From: Candidatus Cloacimonadota bacterium
GTDB lineage: Bacteria > Cloacimonadota > Cloacimonadia > Cloacimonadales > Cloacimonadaceae
DNA: 33,930 bases
NCBI GenBank assembly: GCA_029561955.1
Contig: JAKQWO010000005.1
Coordinates: 1 to 33,930, forward strand
Direction: 5' to 3'
The notes beneath the pieces are model-generated. The model was not told the DNA's origin and ran no database searches. It worked only from the letters and a program-made list of their open reading frames with translations. This document shows positions 24,886-31,506 of this stretch, one piece after another. Numbering within the stretch: position 1 is the first letter of the stretch; each line of letters starts with the position of its first letter. Made by a program: the position numbers and the translations under genes.

Positions 24886-25296
24886 TTATTCAGCTTTTTT
24901 ATCTTTAATTTTAAAGGTCTTTTTCCAAAACTCGCGGCGTTGGGCACGGCGACGCTTGCGCCTGAGTCTCGCTGCCTCACGCCTCTCGCGATTTATCTCT
25001 TCATCCAGCTCGTCCATGCGCTGCACCAAGCGTTTCAGGTTTGACTCGTTTTGGATCATGAGCGCAAAACGCTGGTATTTCTTGCTATCAAAGAGCACTT
25101 CGGCAAAGGGCAGGACGAAATAGAGCAACTGGCTGCCGATGGAGTGGAGCGGGCGCAGGGATTCCACCATCATGATGCCCGCAGAGGCAAGGTGACGCTC
25201 AGCGATGAAGCGGGCTACCTTTTCGATCATCTCAGCGGCTTCGGCATCGCTGATCTCTACGATGATCTCTTGATATTCGTGCTTTTTGAAGTTCAT
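24886..25296 (-). CDS. Small unknown protein with basic coiled-coil tail
   Basis: This 136-residue protein is of no family I recognise. The first 30 residues contain an acidic helix (VEISDAEAAEMIEKVARFIAE). The middle (about 40-70) is amphipathic and hydrophobic (ASAGIMMVESLRPLHS, SQLLYFVLPFAEVLF) and could lie in or on a membrane. From about 85 it becomes a charged coiled coil, and the end is very rich in Arg and Lys (RRKRRRAQRRE). Its ATG overlaps the comF stop (ATGA) and the mutL-like gene starts 11 bases later, so it is co-translated with both. A scaffold or adaptor for the MutL-like ATPase is possible but only inferred. Confidence 0.75.
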   Translation of the reverse strand: MNFKKHEYQEIIVEISDAEAAEMIEKVARFIAERHLASAGIMMVESLRPLHSIGSQLLYFVLPFAEVLFDSKKYQRFALMIQNESNLKRLVQRMDELDEEINRERREAARLRRKRRRAQRREFWKKTFKIKDKKAE

Positions 25297-26012
25297 GCAG
25301 CCCTCGCTGCGGTGAAGATATTCACTTCTTTAGCGCCATGCTCTTTGAGTAAGATGGCGATCTGATTGGCCGTGGTGCCGGTGGTAAACACATCGTCTAT
25401 CAATAGGATGCGCTTGCCACTTACGTCTTTGCCTTTCTTCAGAGCAAAGGCTCCATCCAGGTTGTGCTCACGTTCGGTTTTGCTGAGCAGGGTCTGGCTG
25501 GCGGTGTACCTGGTTCGCTTCAGCAGTTTATCGTAGCAGATGAGGCTCTTTTTGCTGAGGTAAAGCGCCAAAAGCTCGCTCTGGTTGTAGCCTCTGTCCT
25601 TCTTGCGAGTGTAGTAGAGGGGGACGGGTGTGATCAGATCGCAATTGTGCAGCTCAGTCTGCTCTTGATAGGCTCGATACATACCTTCGCCCAGCCAGGT
25701 GGCTAAGCTGCTGTAGTGTTGATACTTAAAATAGTGGATCACGTCCTTGATCGGCCCTTGAAAGAGCCAGGCGCTGTGGGCGAAATCGTAGAAAACCTCA
25801 CCGGTATCACAACTGGGGCATTTGCCATTCAGCATCAGGGTGTGGCAGCGAGGACAGGTGTTATCGCTCAAAGGGACAGCCTTTTCCTGACATTGGCGGC
25901 AGAGGATGTCCTGCGCCCTAACCAATCGCTCATTGCAGGAAAAGCAAATGGGGGTGAGGAAAAGGTCAATTCCCGCTTGCAAGAAAGCTCTCAAAGGCTT
26001 TGAGGATTTCAT
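25293..26012 (-). CDS. comF: ComF-family phosphoribosyltransferase-like protein
   Basis: This protein of about 239 residues has the N-terminal zinc-finger cysteines of ComF (CFSC, CRQC, CPRC, CPSC) and a C-terminal phosphoribosyltransferase loop RILLIDDVFTTGTT. ComF proteins are linked to DNA uptake, though many bacteria without competence have them. The longest frame begins at 26048, but the ATG at 26012 places the conserved zinc finger about 20 residues in, as usual. Both starts lie inside purQ and neither has a good ribosome site, so coupling to purQ translation is likely. It overlaps purQ by 47 bases with this start. Confidence 0.88.
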   Translation of the reverse strand: MKSSKPLRAFLQAGIDLFLTPICFSCNERLVRAQDILCRQCQEKAVPLSDNTCPRCHTLMLNGKCPSCDTGEVFYDFAHSAWLFQGPIKDVIHYFKYQHYSSLATWLGEGMYRAYQEQTELHNCDLITPVPLYYTRKKDRGYNQSELLALYLSKKSLICYDKLLKRTRYTASQTLLSKTEREHNLDGAFALKKGKDVSGKRILLIDDVFTTGTTANQIAILLKEHGAKEVNIFTAARAA

Positions 26013-26661
26013 AACCGTCTGATGATACGACTGCCTTGGTTGCAGCACGCTCGGGATGCGGCATCATGCCCAAAATGCGGCGGTTTACGCTGCAGATGCC
26101 GGCGATGTTGTTTACTGAACCGTTGGGATTGGCTTCAGGCGTGATCTGTCCTGCTTCATCAGCATAGCGGAAGATCACTTGATCATTGTTTTCCAGGATT
26201 TCAAGCTGCGCTCTGTCAAGATGAAATCTACCCTTTTTGTGGGCGATAGGGATGTCCAAAATCCGGCCTTTGGTCAGGCCATAAGTCCAGGGTGAATTGC
26301 CGGTCTCGACACGGATGTATTGGTGTCTGCAGACGAAGTCAAGCTGTTCATTGGCAAGCAGGCTGCCGGGTAAAAGCTGCGCTTCGGTGAGCACCTGAAA
26401 GCCATTGCAGATGCCCAAGATATAGCCTCCCTTCTTGGCAAAAGAGATCACCTCTTTCATCACAGGAGAAAAACGGGCGAGCGCTCCACTACGCAGATAA
26501 TCACCATAGGAAAATCCACCCGGAAGCACCACTAAATCAGGATTTTGAAGGTCTGTATCTTTGTGCCAAATTGTGCGACTATCATGGCCCAGATCGGCAA
26601 AAACGTCCACAGTGTCATGATCACAATTGGAACCGGGAAAGGTGATCACACTTACTCTCAA
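25966..26661 (-). CDS. purQ: FGAM synthetase glutaminase subunit
   Basis: This 231-residue class I glutamine amidotransferase supplies ammonia for formylglycinamidine ribonucleotide synthesis in purine biosynthesis. The catalytic cysteine is C85 in GICNGFQV, and the His-Glu pair is in MMPHPERA near residue 206. The N-terminus MRVSVITFPGSNCDHD is typical of PurQ. Its start overlaps the purS stop (ATGA), so the two are translationally coupled. The synthetase PurL, which is needed for the complex, is not in the window. Confidence 0.95.
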   Translation of the reverse strand: MRVSVITFPGSNCDHDTVDVFADLGHDSRTIWHKDTDLQNPDLVVLPGGFSYGDYLRSGALARFSPVMKEVISFAKKGGYILGICNGFQVLTEAQLLPGSLLANEQLDFVCRHQYIRVETGNSPWTYGLTKGRILDIPIAHKKGRFHLDRAQLEILENNDQVIFRYADEAGQITPEANPNGSVNNIAGICSVNRRILGMMPHPERAATKAVVSSDGYEILKAFESFLASGN

Positions 26662-26915
26662 GACTCTTCCACCTTTTCAATGTCAAAATGATAGAGTTCG
26701 GTGTTGGGATTGGCCAAAAGTGTATTACAAATCTCTTTTACTTTGGGCTCCAATAAATCGGGATCATCTTCTGCAAAAACGATCTCTATATATCTGCTGA
26801 TGCGGGTACTCTGCACCGTATCAAAACCCAACTGAGACAAGGTTCCACTCACCGCTTTCCCTTGAGGATCAAGCACACTTGGCTTGAGCTGCACGAAAAT
26901 CTTGGCTTTTAGCAT
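26658..26915 (-). CDS. purS: FGAM synthetase small subunit
   Basis: This 85-residue protein bridges PurQ and PurL in the three-part enzyme. It has the expected pattern: KIFVQLKPSVLDPQGKAVSGTL, then a Gly/Phe-containing segment and the end in a beta strand. AAGGGGAT precedes the ATG. It is the first gene of the operon. A -35-like TTGACT lies at 26971-26976 with TATAGA 13 bases downstream, too close for a good promoter. Confidence 0.93.
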   Translation of the reverse strand: MLKAKIFVQLKPSVLDPQGKAVSGTLSQLGFDTVQSTRISRYIEIVFAEDDPDLLEPKVKEICNTLLANPNTELYHFDIEKVEES

Positions 26916-27143
26916 TAGCTATCCCCTTTAATTTTAATGAAATTTCCTTTTCTATAGAAGGCTGTAATCAGTCAATACTTTTTTTGGGCACGATAGTCTG
27001 AAAGATGGTGTGTAGATTGCTAAGATATTGAGGAGAGAGGGGTTTCTAAGTTGAGAGTTGTGAGCTGGTACGCCTGTAGCCGGCGGTCGCCGAACCGCCG
27101 CCAGCGGGCGGAGCACGCTTCTTGTACGGGCTGTTTTGAGTCT

Positions 27144-27163
27144 GGTCGGTCCGGCGACCGACC
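27144..27163. repeat. Short palindromic repeat (family B, exact copy)
   Basis: Eight-base arms GGTCGGTC/GACCGACC around CGGC, followed by CCTAC as in the other copies. Confidence 0.85.
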
Positions 27164-27206
27164 CTACAGCGGGTGTGTGGTAACCGATTGTAACTGTAGT
27201 ACTTGT

Positions 27207-27233
27207 AATTGTGGAGACAGTGTCTCCACAATT
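27207..27233. repeat. Perfect 12-base inverted repeat
   Basis: AATTGTGGAGAC, a 3-base AGT loop, and its exact complement. It is unlike the GC-rich palindromes around it. No T-tract follows, so it is not a simple terminator. Confidence 0.8.
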
Positions 27234-27326
27234 GGAGAAGGGGGGGATTCAGATAGAGGTGTAGCTCTGTCGGCATGTGTTACAGCGGCGGTTCGGCGAC
27301 TGCCCGTACAGGCAAGTTTTGAGCTT

Positions 27327-27346
27327 GGTCGGTCCGGCGACCGACC
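27327..27346. repeat. Short palindromic repeat (family B, exact copy)
   Basis: Identical 20-mer to 27144-27163, also followed by CCTAC. Confidence 0.85.
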
Positions 27347-27529
27347 CTACTACGGGGGAGTGGCTAAGGACTGTGCAAGAGCTATGGTACTTGAAGCAAG
27401 CTGCGCTTGCTGGCGGCGGTTCAGCGACCGCCGGCTACAGGATTGGTCGCTGCCTTCAAAAGTGCGTTCAGTGAACGCACAATGTGCACATGCGTTAAGA
27501 ATAATTGTTTCTCCCAGCCGGCTTCTCTC

Positions 27530-27557
27530 TTGACAAAAAGAGCCGCTGTTGTAGACT
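27530..27557 (+). promoter_or_regulatory. Promoter of the YtfJ-like gene and lplA
   Basis: TTGACA (27530-27535), 16-base spacer, TAGACT (27552-27557). The transcript would start about 30 bases before the ATG at 27595. Confidence 0.6.
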
Positions 27558-27594
27558 TGCAGAACTATCAGAGTAAATACCAAGGAGGTATAAG

Positions 27595-28002
27595 ATGAAC
27601 ATTACAGAGATTACGAGCAAGATCAAGGCTCTGTTTTCGCAAGCGAGCGGAGTGAATGTGTCTTTTGGTGAAGCCAATACGATTGGCGAAGTTACAGTGA
27701 TCCCCGTGGCCAAGGTGATGCTTGGTGGCGGTGGTGGCGAAGGTAGCAGCAGCAGGCGCAAAAAAGGTAAAAAGCCTGTGGTTTCCACAAATATAGAAAC
27801 CAAGCCCACTGAAGAAGGCAAGAAGCCAGACGATTATGGTGTTGGATTTGGCGGTGGAGCTACCACTACGCCTCTGGGTATTTTTGCTATCCGTGACGGC
27901 AAAGTGGCGTTTCATCCCGTGGTTACGATCGAGAAAGTGTTTGGTTTTGGTCTGCTGTTCCTGATTGCCATCTTTGTTTTTGGCCCCAAGCCCAAGAAAT
28001 GA
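27595..28002 (+). CDS. YtfJ/GerW-like protein with C-terminal membrane helix
   Basis: This 135-residue protein matches the Spore_YtfJ (GerW) pattern: an N-terminal helix, VSFGEANTIGEVTVIPVAKV, a Gly-rich loop (GGGGGEGSS), then GVGFGGGATTTPLGIFAIRDGKVAFHPVV. In spore formers it is a spore protein, but relatives exist in many non-sporulating bacteria and their role is unknown. A Lys/Arg-rich and Thr/Pro linker (residues about 47-75) is inserted in the middle. The end (VFGFGLLFLIAIFVFGPK) is a likely membrane helix. AAGGAGG precedes the ATG and a promoter lies upstream. It is followed after 58 bases by lplA. Confidence 0.75.
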   Translation: MNITEITSKIKALFSQASGVNVSFGEANTIGEVTVIPVAKVMLGGGGGEGSSSRRKKGKKPVVSTNIETKPTEEGKKPDDYGVGFGGGATTTPLGIFAIRDGKVAFHPVVTIEKVFGFGLLFLIAIFVFGPKPKK

Positions 28003-28060
28003 GTTGACCAAAGTGCGAGAACTTGGAATCCCAAGATAAGGAGTTTTACCAAAACAAGAG

Positions 28061-29041
28061 ATGCTATTCATCATCAGCCAAAGCAATTATGCGCCCTTCA
28101 ACATAGCCACAGAGGAATACATCCTCCGCAACATCGCTGAGGATGTGTTCCTGATCTATATCAATGCGCCTTCGATCATCATCGGCAAGCATCAGAACAC
28201 GCTTTCGGAGATCAATAGTGAATATGTGCGCCAGAACAAGATCCCCGTAGTGAGGCGGTTGACGGGTGGAGGAGCGGTGTTTCATGATCTGGGCAACCTC
28301 AATTTCAGCTTCATCGTCACGGATGAGAAGGAAAAGGCGATCTCTTTTCAGAAGTATACGGCACCGATCTTGGATGTGCTCAACTCTTTGGGCGTGAAGG
28401 CCTATTTGGAGGGGCGTAACGATCTGCTGATCGATGGGATGAAGTTTTCCGGCAATGCCAAAGCGGTGCTGCTGGGGCGCGTGATCCAGCACGGGACGGT
28501 GATGTTTGACAGCAAGATTGAGGAGCTGACCAAGGCTTTGAAGGCCAATCCGCTCAAGTTTAAGGATAAAGCGGTGAAATCCGTGCGCTCTCGTGTTACC
28601 ACCGTGAATCAACACTTGGCTGAACCGGTAAAGATGGAGGAGTTTATCCGGCTGCTGCAGAAGAGGGTAAAGCAGCAGTATCCGGACTTGAAGGAATACA
28701 GCTTCAGTGAGGCAGAGACGCAGGGGATACAGCAGTTGTGCGATGAAAAGTATGACCAATGGAGCTGGAACTACTCAGAGTCGCCACCCTACTCCAACCA
28801 TAGAGGGATGCGCAGCAATGCAGGCACGATCGAGGTTTATTTTGAGGTGAAGAAGGGAAAGATCGAGGGGATACGCTTTTTTGGCGACTACTTTGGCCAG
28901 GAAGATTCAGCGGAATTGGAGGCTAAGTTGACAGGAGCGGATCACAATGAAGAGAGCTTGAGGAGGTTGCTCAGTGAGCTCAAGGTGGAGCGGTATTTTG
29001 GGGATGTGGACGCTGAAGATATACTGAAGATGATGTTTTAG
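28061..29041 (+). CDS. lplA: Lipoate-protein ligase
   Basis: This 326-residue enzyme activates lipoate with ATP and attaches it to lipoyl domains such as GcvH. It shows the family motifs RRLTGGGAVFHD (residues 65-76), the active-site lysine K129 in GMKFSGNAK, and a C-terminal accessory domain starting about residue 230, as in full-length LplA. The ATG at 28061 has only a weak AAGAG beside it; the better AAGGAG is 18 bases away. Probably co-transcribed with the YtfJ-like gene. Confidence 0.93.
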   Translation: MLFIISQSNYAPFNIATEEYILRNIAEDVFLIYINAPSIIIGKHQNTLSEINSEYVRQNKIPVVRRLTGGGAVFHDLGNLNFSFIVTDEKEKAISFQKYTAPILDVLNSLGVKAYLEGRNDLLIDGMKFSGNAKAVLLGRVIQHGTVMFDSKIEELTKALKANPLKFKDKAVKSVRSRVTTVNQHLAEPVKMEEFIRLLQKRVKQQYPDLKEYSFSEAETQGIQQLCDEKYDQWSWNYSESPPYSNHRGMRSNAGTIEVYFEVKKGKIEGIRFFGDYFGQEDSAELEAKLTGADHNEESLRRLLSELKVERYFGDVDAEDILKMMF

Positions 29042-29215
29042 GATTTTTCCACGAATTACACGAATTGACACGAATTAAGGTGCCAGCTACCGCTGGCTTG
29101 TCTTTCCACGAATACGCACGAATGGCAAGCGACCATGCTTTACTTTAGGGTGGCGACCGCCGGCTACAGGGCTGTTGTAAGGTAGGGCGGTTGCGACACC
29201 GCCCTACATCACCGC
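29042..29215. repeat. Repeat cluster between lplA and the ABC gene
   Basis: It contains a tandem ACACGAATT-type repeat (29049-29075) and a partial one near 29104-29124. GCCAGC-TACC-GCTGGC with TTGTCTTT (29082-29105) could serve as the lplA terminator. A perfect 10-base GC hairpin GTAGGGCGGT/ACCGCCCTAC lies at 29182-29207. Confidence 0.7.
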
Positions 29216-30949
29216 TCATTCATGGTTATTCTCTGCATTTAGCAAATCCCGATAATCCTCATTATTTGCCATCAGATTCTCGTGCTGATCCTGGATCACA
29301 GTTCCTTCGCTCACAAAGAGCACCTCATCGTAACGGGTGATCTCATCCAAATCGTGAGTGATAGTCAATGAAAGGCGATCTGCCACCACTTCCTGCATGA
29401 GATCATCTATCTTCACTCTTAGTTCCGCATCCAGCCCCGTCTTGCCCTCATCTACCAGGATCATCTGATACTGCTGTTTCAGCAGCAAGCGCAGCAGGCA
29501 GACCATGCGTTTTTCTCCACCGGAAAGCTGCTTGCCTTCTTTGGGGTTGGTCTTAATCCCGTCGGTAAAACGCTCAAAGAACGAGGCAAAACCTTGTTCA
29601 GCGATTAGCTTATCCAAGTCCTGCTGAAGATTGGTGTCGCCCAGGAGGATGTTGTCTTCAATGGTGCCGCGGAAGATGTAAGAATCCTGCAGCAAGACAA
29701 AGCAGTTCTTTTTCCACCATTCTTCGGCTATCTCAGTGGTTTTGGTGCCATTGATCAGGATGCTGCCTTCCTGGGAATGCATGATTCCATTCAGGAGGTC
29801 AAAGAGGGTGGATTTCCCTGATCCCGTCCGGCCTACCAGGACATATTTCCTATTATCTGAAAGAGTTAGGGAGGGGATGCTGAGCTCAAACTTTGATTCC
29901 GGATAGGCAAACTTCACCTTCTCAAACTCCACTTTCAGTGCCGGCAAGTCAGGTGGCTGTTTCTGCGGATTGTCCACTGTAGTTGCATACAATTCCGCCA
30001 CGCGATCCAGAGAAGGTATCCTGCGGTGGTAATCATCACTGATCGCCAGACAGAGTGAGTTTAGTTTGGATATTATAGACGAGGACACATAGAAGATGGC
30101 AAACAGGGTTCCCAAGGTCAGGTGTCCTTTGATTACTCCGTAAACACCCACCAAGAAGAGGATTACATAAACTCCTTTATCGAAAAAATCGTAAAAGGAA
30201 TATAGCAATGTGCCAGCTCTGCCTGCCTTCACACCTGATGTACACACATCTTGGTTTGATTTGCGGATGTTTTCCAAGAGGAAGTTTTCCAGACGTCTCG
30301 ACTTCACTTCTTTCAAGCGATACAAGGGCGAGTAGGAATCATCAAACCAGATTTCTCTTTTATCATCATGTGCTCTGTCATACTCTTCCATGTTTTTTAC
30401 GCTTTTTTTGATCAGCAGATAATACACCGGCAAGACCACAATCACACCCAAGATTCCCCAGCCAAAGAGGATATACATAACTACAAGGTCGATAACAAAC
30501 CGGATCAGCAGCGAAATCATATTGGTGGTGCCAAACACGATTGCACTCTGAAGGGCATCGCTATCTACACCCAACAGCTTGATCAAATCTGCTGAGCTTC
30601 TTTTTCCGGATATGTGGTAAGGGAGCTTGATGAGAGTCCTATATATTTCGGTGGCCAAGGAGAAAGATGCAGACCAATTGAATGTGATCAAAATGATCTG
30701 CTTCCAATAATCAACAAGGACTTCGAGAATGATTAAGACAACATAAAGGATCACTAGCCCGAGCAGCTCCCTGCCAGGCAGGTTGTCTATTCCATCGATT
30801 ACAGTTCTGTAGATAAATGGGATGGGTGTTGACAGCAAAGCCGCAAGTAGTGCAAGAAGTGTGATCTGTAGAAACTGCTTGCGAAAGCGATGCTTGATAA
30901 ACCAAATAATAAGAGCCCTATGGCTCAGCTTTTGTTTCTTTGCTGACAT
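29216..30949 (-). CDS. ABC exporter (membrane and ATPase fused), unusual ATPase motifs
   Basis: This 577-residue protein has the fold of a half-size ABC exporter with six membrane helices in residues 15-290. The ATPase has Walker A GRTGSGKST (373-381), signature LSGGEKR (475-481) and Walker B MILVDE followed by GKTGLD instead of the common ATSALD (Glu501 present), and switch His532 in THD. All catalytic residues are kept, so it is probably active as a homodimer. AGGAGG lies before the ATG. Its start is inside the end of a 59-codon frame (30925-31104), giving possible translational coupling. It is not closely like the pair at 15880-19796. The substrate may be the small peptide encoded upstream (inference). 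Confidence 0.88.
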   Translation of the reverse strand: MSAKKQKLSHRALIIWFIKHRFRKQFLQITLLALLAALLSTPIPFIYRTVIDGIDNLPGRELLGLVILYVVLIILEVLVDYWKQIILITFNWSASFSLATEIYRTLIKLPYHISGKRSSADLIKLLGVDSDALQSAIVFGTTNMISLLIRFVIDLVVMYILFGWGILGVIVVLPVYYLLIKKSVKNMEEYDRAHDDKREIWFDDSYSPLYRLKEVKSRRLENFLLENIRKSNQDVCTSGVKAGRAGTLLYSFYDFFDKGVYVILFLVGVYGVIKGHLTLGTLFAIFYVSSSIISKLNSLCLAISDDYHRRIPSLDRVAELYATTVDNPQKQPPDLPALKVEFEKVKFAYPESKFELSIPSLTLSDNRKYVLVGRTGSGKSTLFDLLNGIMHSQEGSILINGTKTTEIAEEWWKKNCFVLLQDSYIFRGTIEDNILLGDTNLQQDLDKLIAEQGFASFFERFTDGIKTNPKEGKQLSGGEKRMVCLLRLLLKQQYQMILVDEGKTGLDAELRVKIDDLMQEVVADRLSLTITHDLDEITRYDEVLFVSEGTVIQDQHENLMANNEDYRDLLNAENNHE

Positions 30950-31104
30950 GGTGATACCTCCTTATTCAAAATCTTGGTGAAACTTACGAAATCTGAAATG
31001 AAGCAATAATCCTCAGGCACAGCTCGCGCCGAAAGTGGGACTTCAAGGCTTTGTGGCCAGTTGGTGACGAGTAATAAGATCAATATTAACACGGTGAAAA
31101 GCAT
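30925..31104 (-). CDS. Candidate small membrane or secreted peptide (59 aa) coupled to the ABC exporter gene
   Basis: The minus-strand ATG at 31104 has AGGAG 6 bases upstream, better than many real genes here. The 59-residue product begins MLFTVLILILLLVTNWPQS, a strongly hydrophobic segment without basic residues in front. A polar C-terminal part with two cysteines (C34 and C53) follows: VPEDYC..., then KEVSPCQQRNKS. It reads through the ribosome site and start of the ABC gene and stops 25 bases inside it in another frame, a pattern that couples translation. It might be an exported peptide, a small subunit of the exporter, or a leader peptide. No homologue is recognised by eye, and chance cannot be excluded. 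Confidence 0.5.
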   Translation of the reverse strand: MLFTVLILILLLVTNWPQSLEVPLSARAVPEDYCFISDFVSFTKILNKEVSPCQQRNKS

Positions 31105-31286
31105 ACTATGCTCCTGTGGAGATGCTGTATTTTACAGGTAAAGGGGGCTGAACTGTTGGGGGTTCAGAGTTTCGATAGATTGTGCTACTTCAAAGGGCCA
31201 CACCGCCATTTGGAGAGCTTCACTTGAGGTCGCTCAAGAGTCACGACTTCAAGATGTGCGTTGGGCAGCGATCTATCTTTGGTTGC

Positions 31287-31400
31287 TCATCGTGCACACC
31301 ATCCCGTCTGACAGTGAAGGCAAAAAGAGCCCCTCTCTGAGCGAGGGCAGCTCAGAAAACTGTCATGTGTAGTACGGGCTATGTTGTTAATATTCATCAT
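31287..31400 (-). CDS. Very tentative 37-codon cysteine-containing frame (leader peptide?)
   Basis: Directly at the predicted start of transcription of the promoter at 31408-31435, ATGATG opens a 37-codon frame. It contains four cysteines (C18, C27, C30, C35) and runs through the hairpin at 31327-31353. There is no ribosome site, so it would have to be a leaderless message. It may be chance. If translated, ribosomes would cover the hairpin, which is how leader-peptide attenuation works. Confidence 0.2.
   Translation of the reverse strand: MMNINNIARTTHDSFLSCPRSERGSFCLHCQTGWCAR
31322..31353 (-). terminator. Terminator-like hairpin (attenuator?) between promoter and the 59-aa gene
   Basis: On the minus strand GAGC-TG-CCCTC pairs with GAGGGGCTC (31327-31353) and is followed by TTTTT (31322-31326). 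It lies about 50 bases downstream of the predicted start of transcription and 220 bases before the 59-aa gene, so it would end transcripts early unless overcome. Confidence 0.65.
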
Positions 31401-31407
31401 GGGGCGC

Positions 31408-31435
31408 AGGGTACAGAGGTGGCGGATGTTGTCAA
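31408..31435 (-). promoter_or_regulatory. Promoter for the peptide/ABC unit
   Basis: TTGACA (31430-31435) and TACCCT (31408-31413) are 16 bases apart on the minus strand. The -10 is weak (3 of 6), but the -35 is perfect and resembles the promoters at 385-413 and 15780-15808. Confidence 0.5.
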
Positions 31436-31447
31436 GCGATAAATCAC

Positions 31448-31476
31448 TTGCCAGAAAAAGAAGTTTTTCTTAGTGT
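31448..31476 (+). promoter_or_regulatory. Possible promoter of the IIA/CBS-permease operon
   Basis: TTGCCA (31448-31453) and TAGTGT (31471-31476) are 17 bases apart. The -10 is weak. The start would be about 25 bases before the ATG at 31507. Confidence 0.4.
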
Positions 31477-31506
31477 GTTTCAAAATAAAGATTACAGGAG
31501 CCTAAG

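Larger units (their letters stand above)
26916..27529. other. Repeat-rich region between divergent operons
   Basis: No gene is supported. Two exact copies of the family B palindrome (27144-27163, 27327-27346) are interleaved with related GC-rich palindromes (for example TAGCCGGCGGTCGCCGAACC near 27077 and GGCGGCGGTTCAGCGACCGCC near 27411). There is also a perfect AT-rich inverted repeat at 27207-27233. Open frames in it are repeat translations. Confidence 0.6.
31105..31506. other. Regulatory region between divergent units
   Basis: Four hundred bases between the 59-aa gene and the IIA/CBS gene. It contains divergent promoters (31408-31435 minus; 31448-31476 plus), the terminator-like hairpin (31322-31353), and a small inverted repeat CTGAAC/GTTCAG near 31151-31170. 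No long gene is supported. Confidence 0.55.

Noticed and set aside
27051-27533. 160-codon plus-strand frame rich in Arg, Ser and Cys
   Set aside because: Built from repeated GC-rich palindromes (repeated GRSGDRPY and RRxxDRR), no ribosome site.
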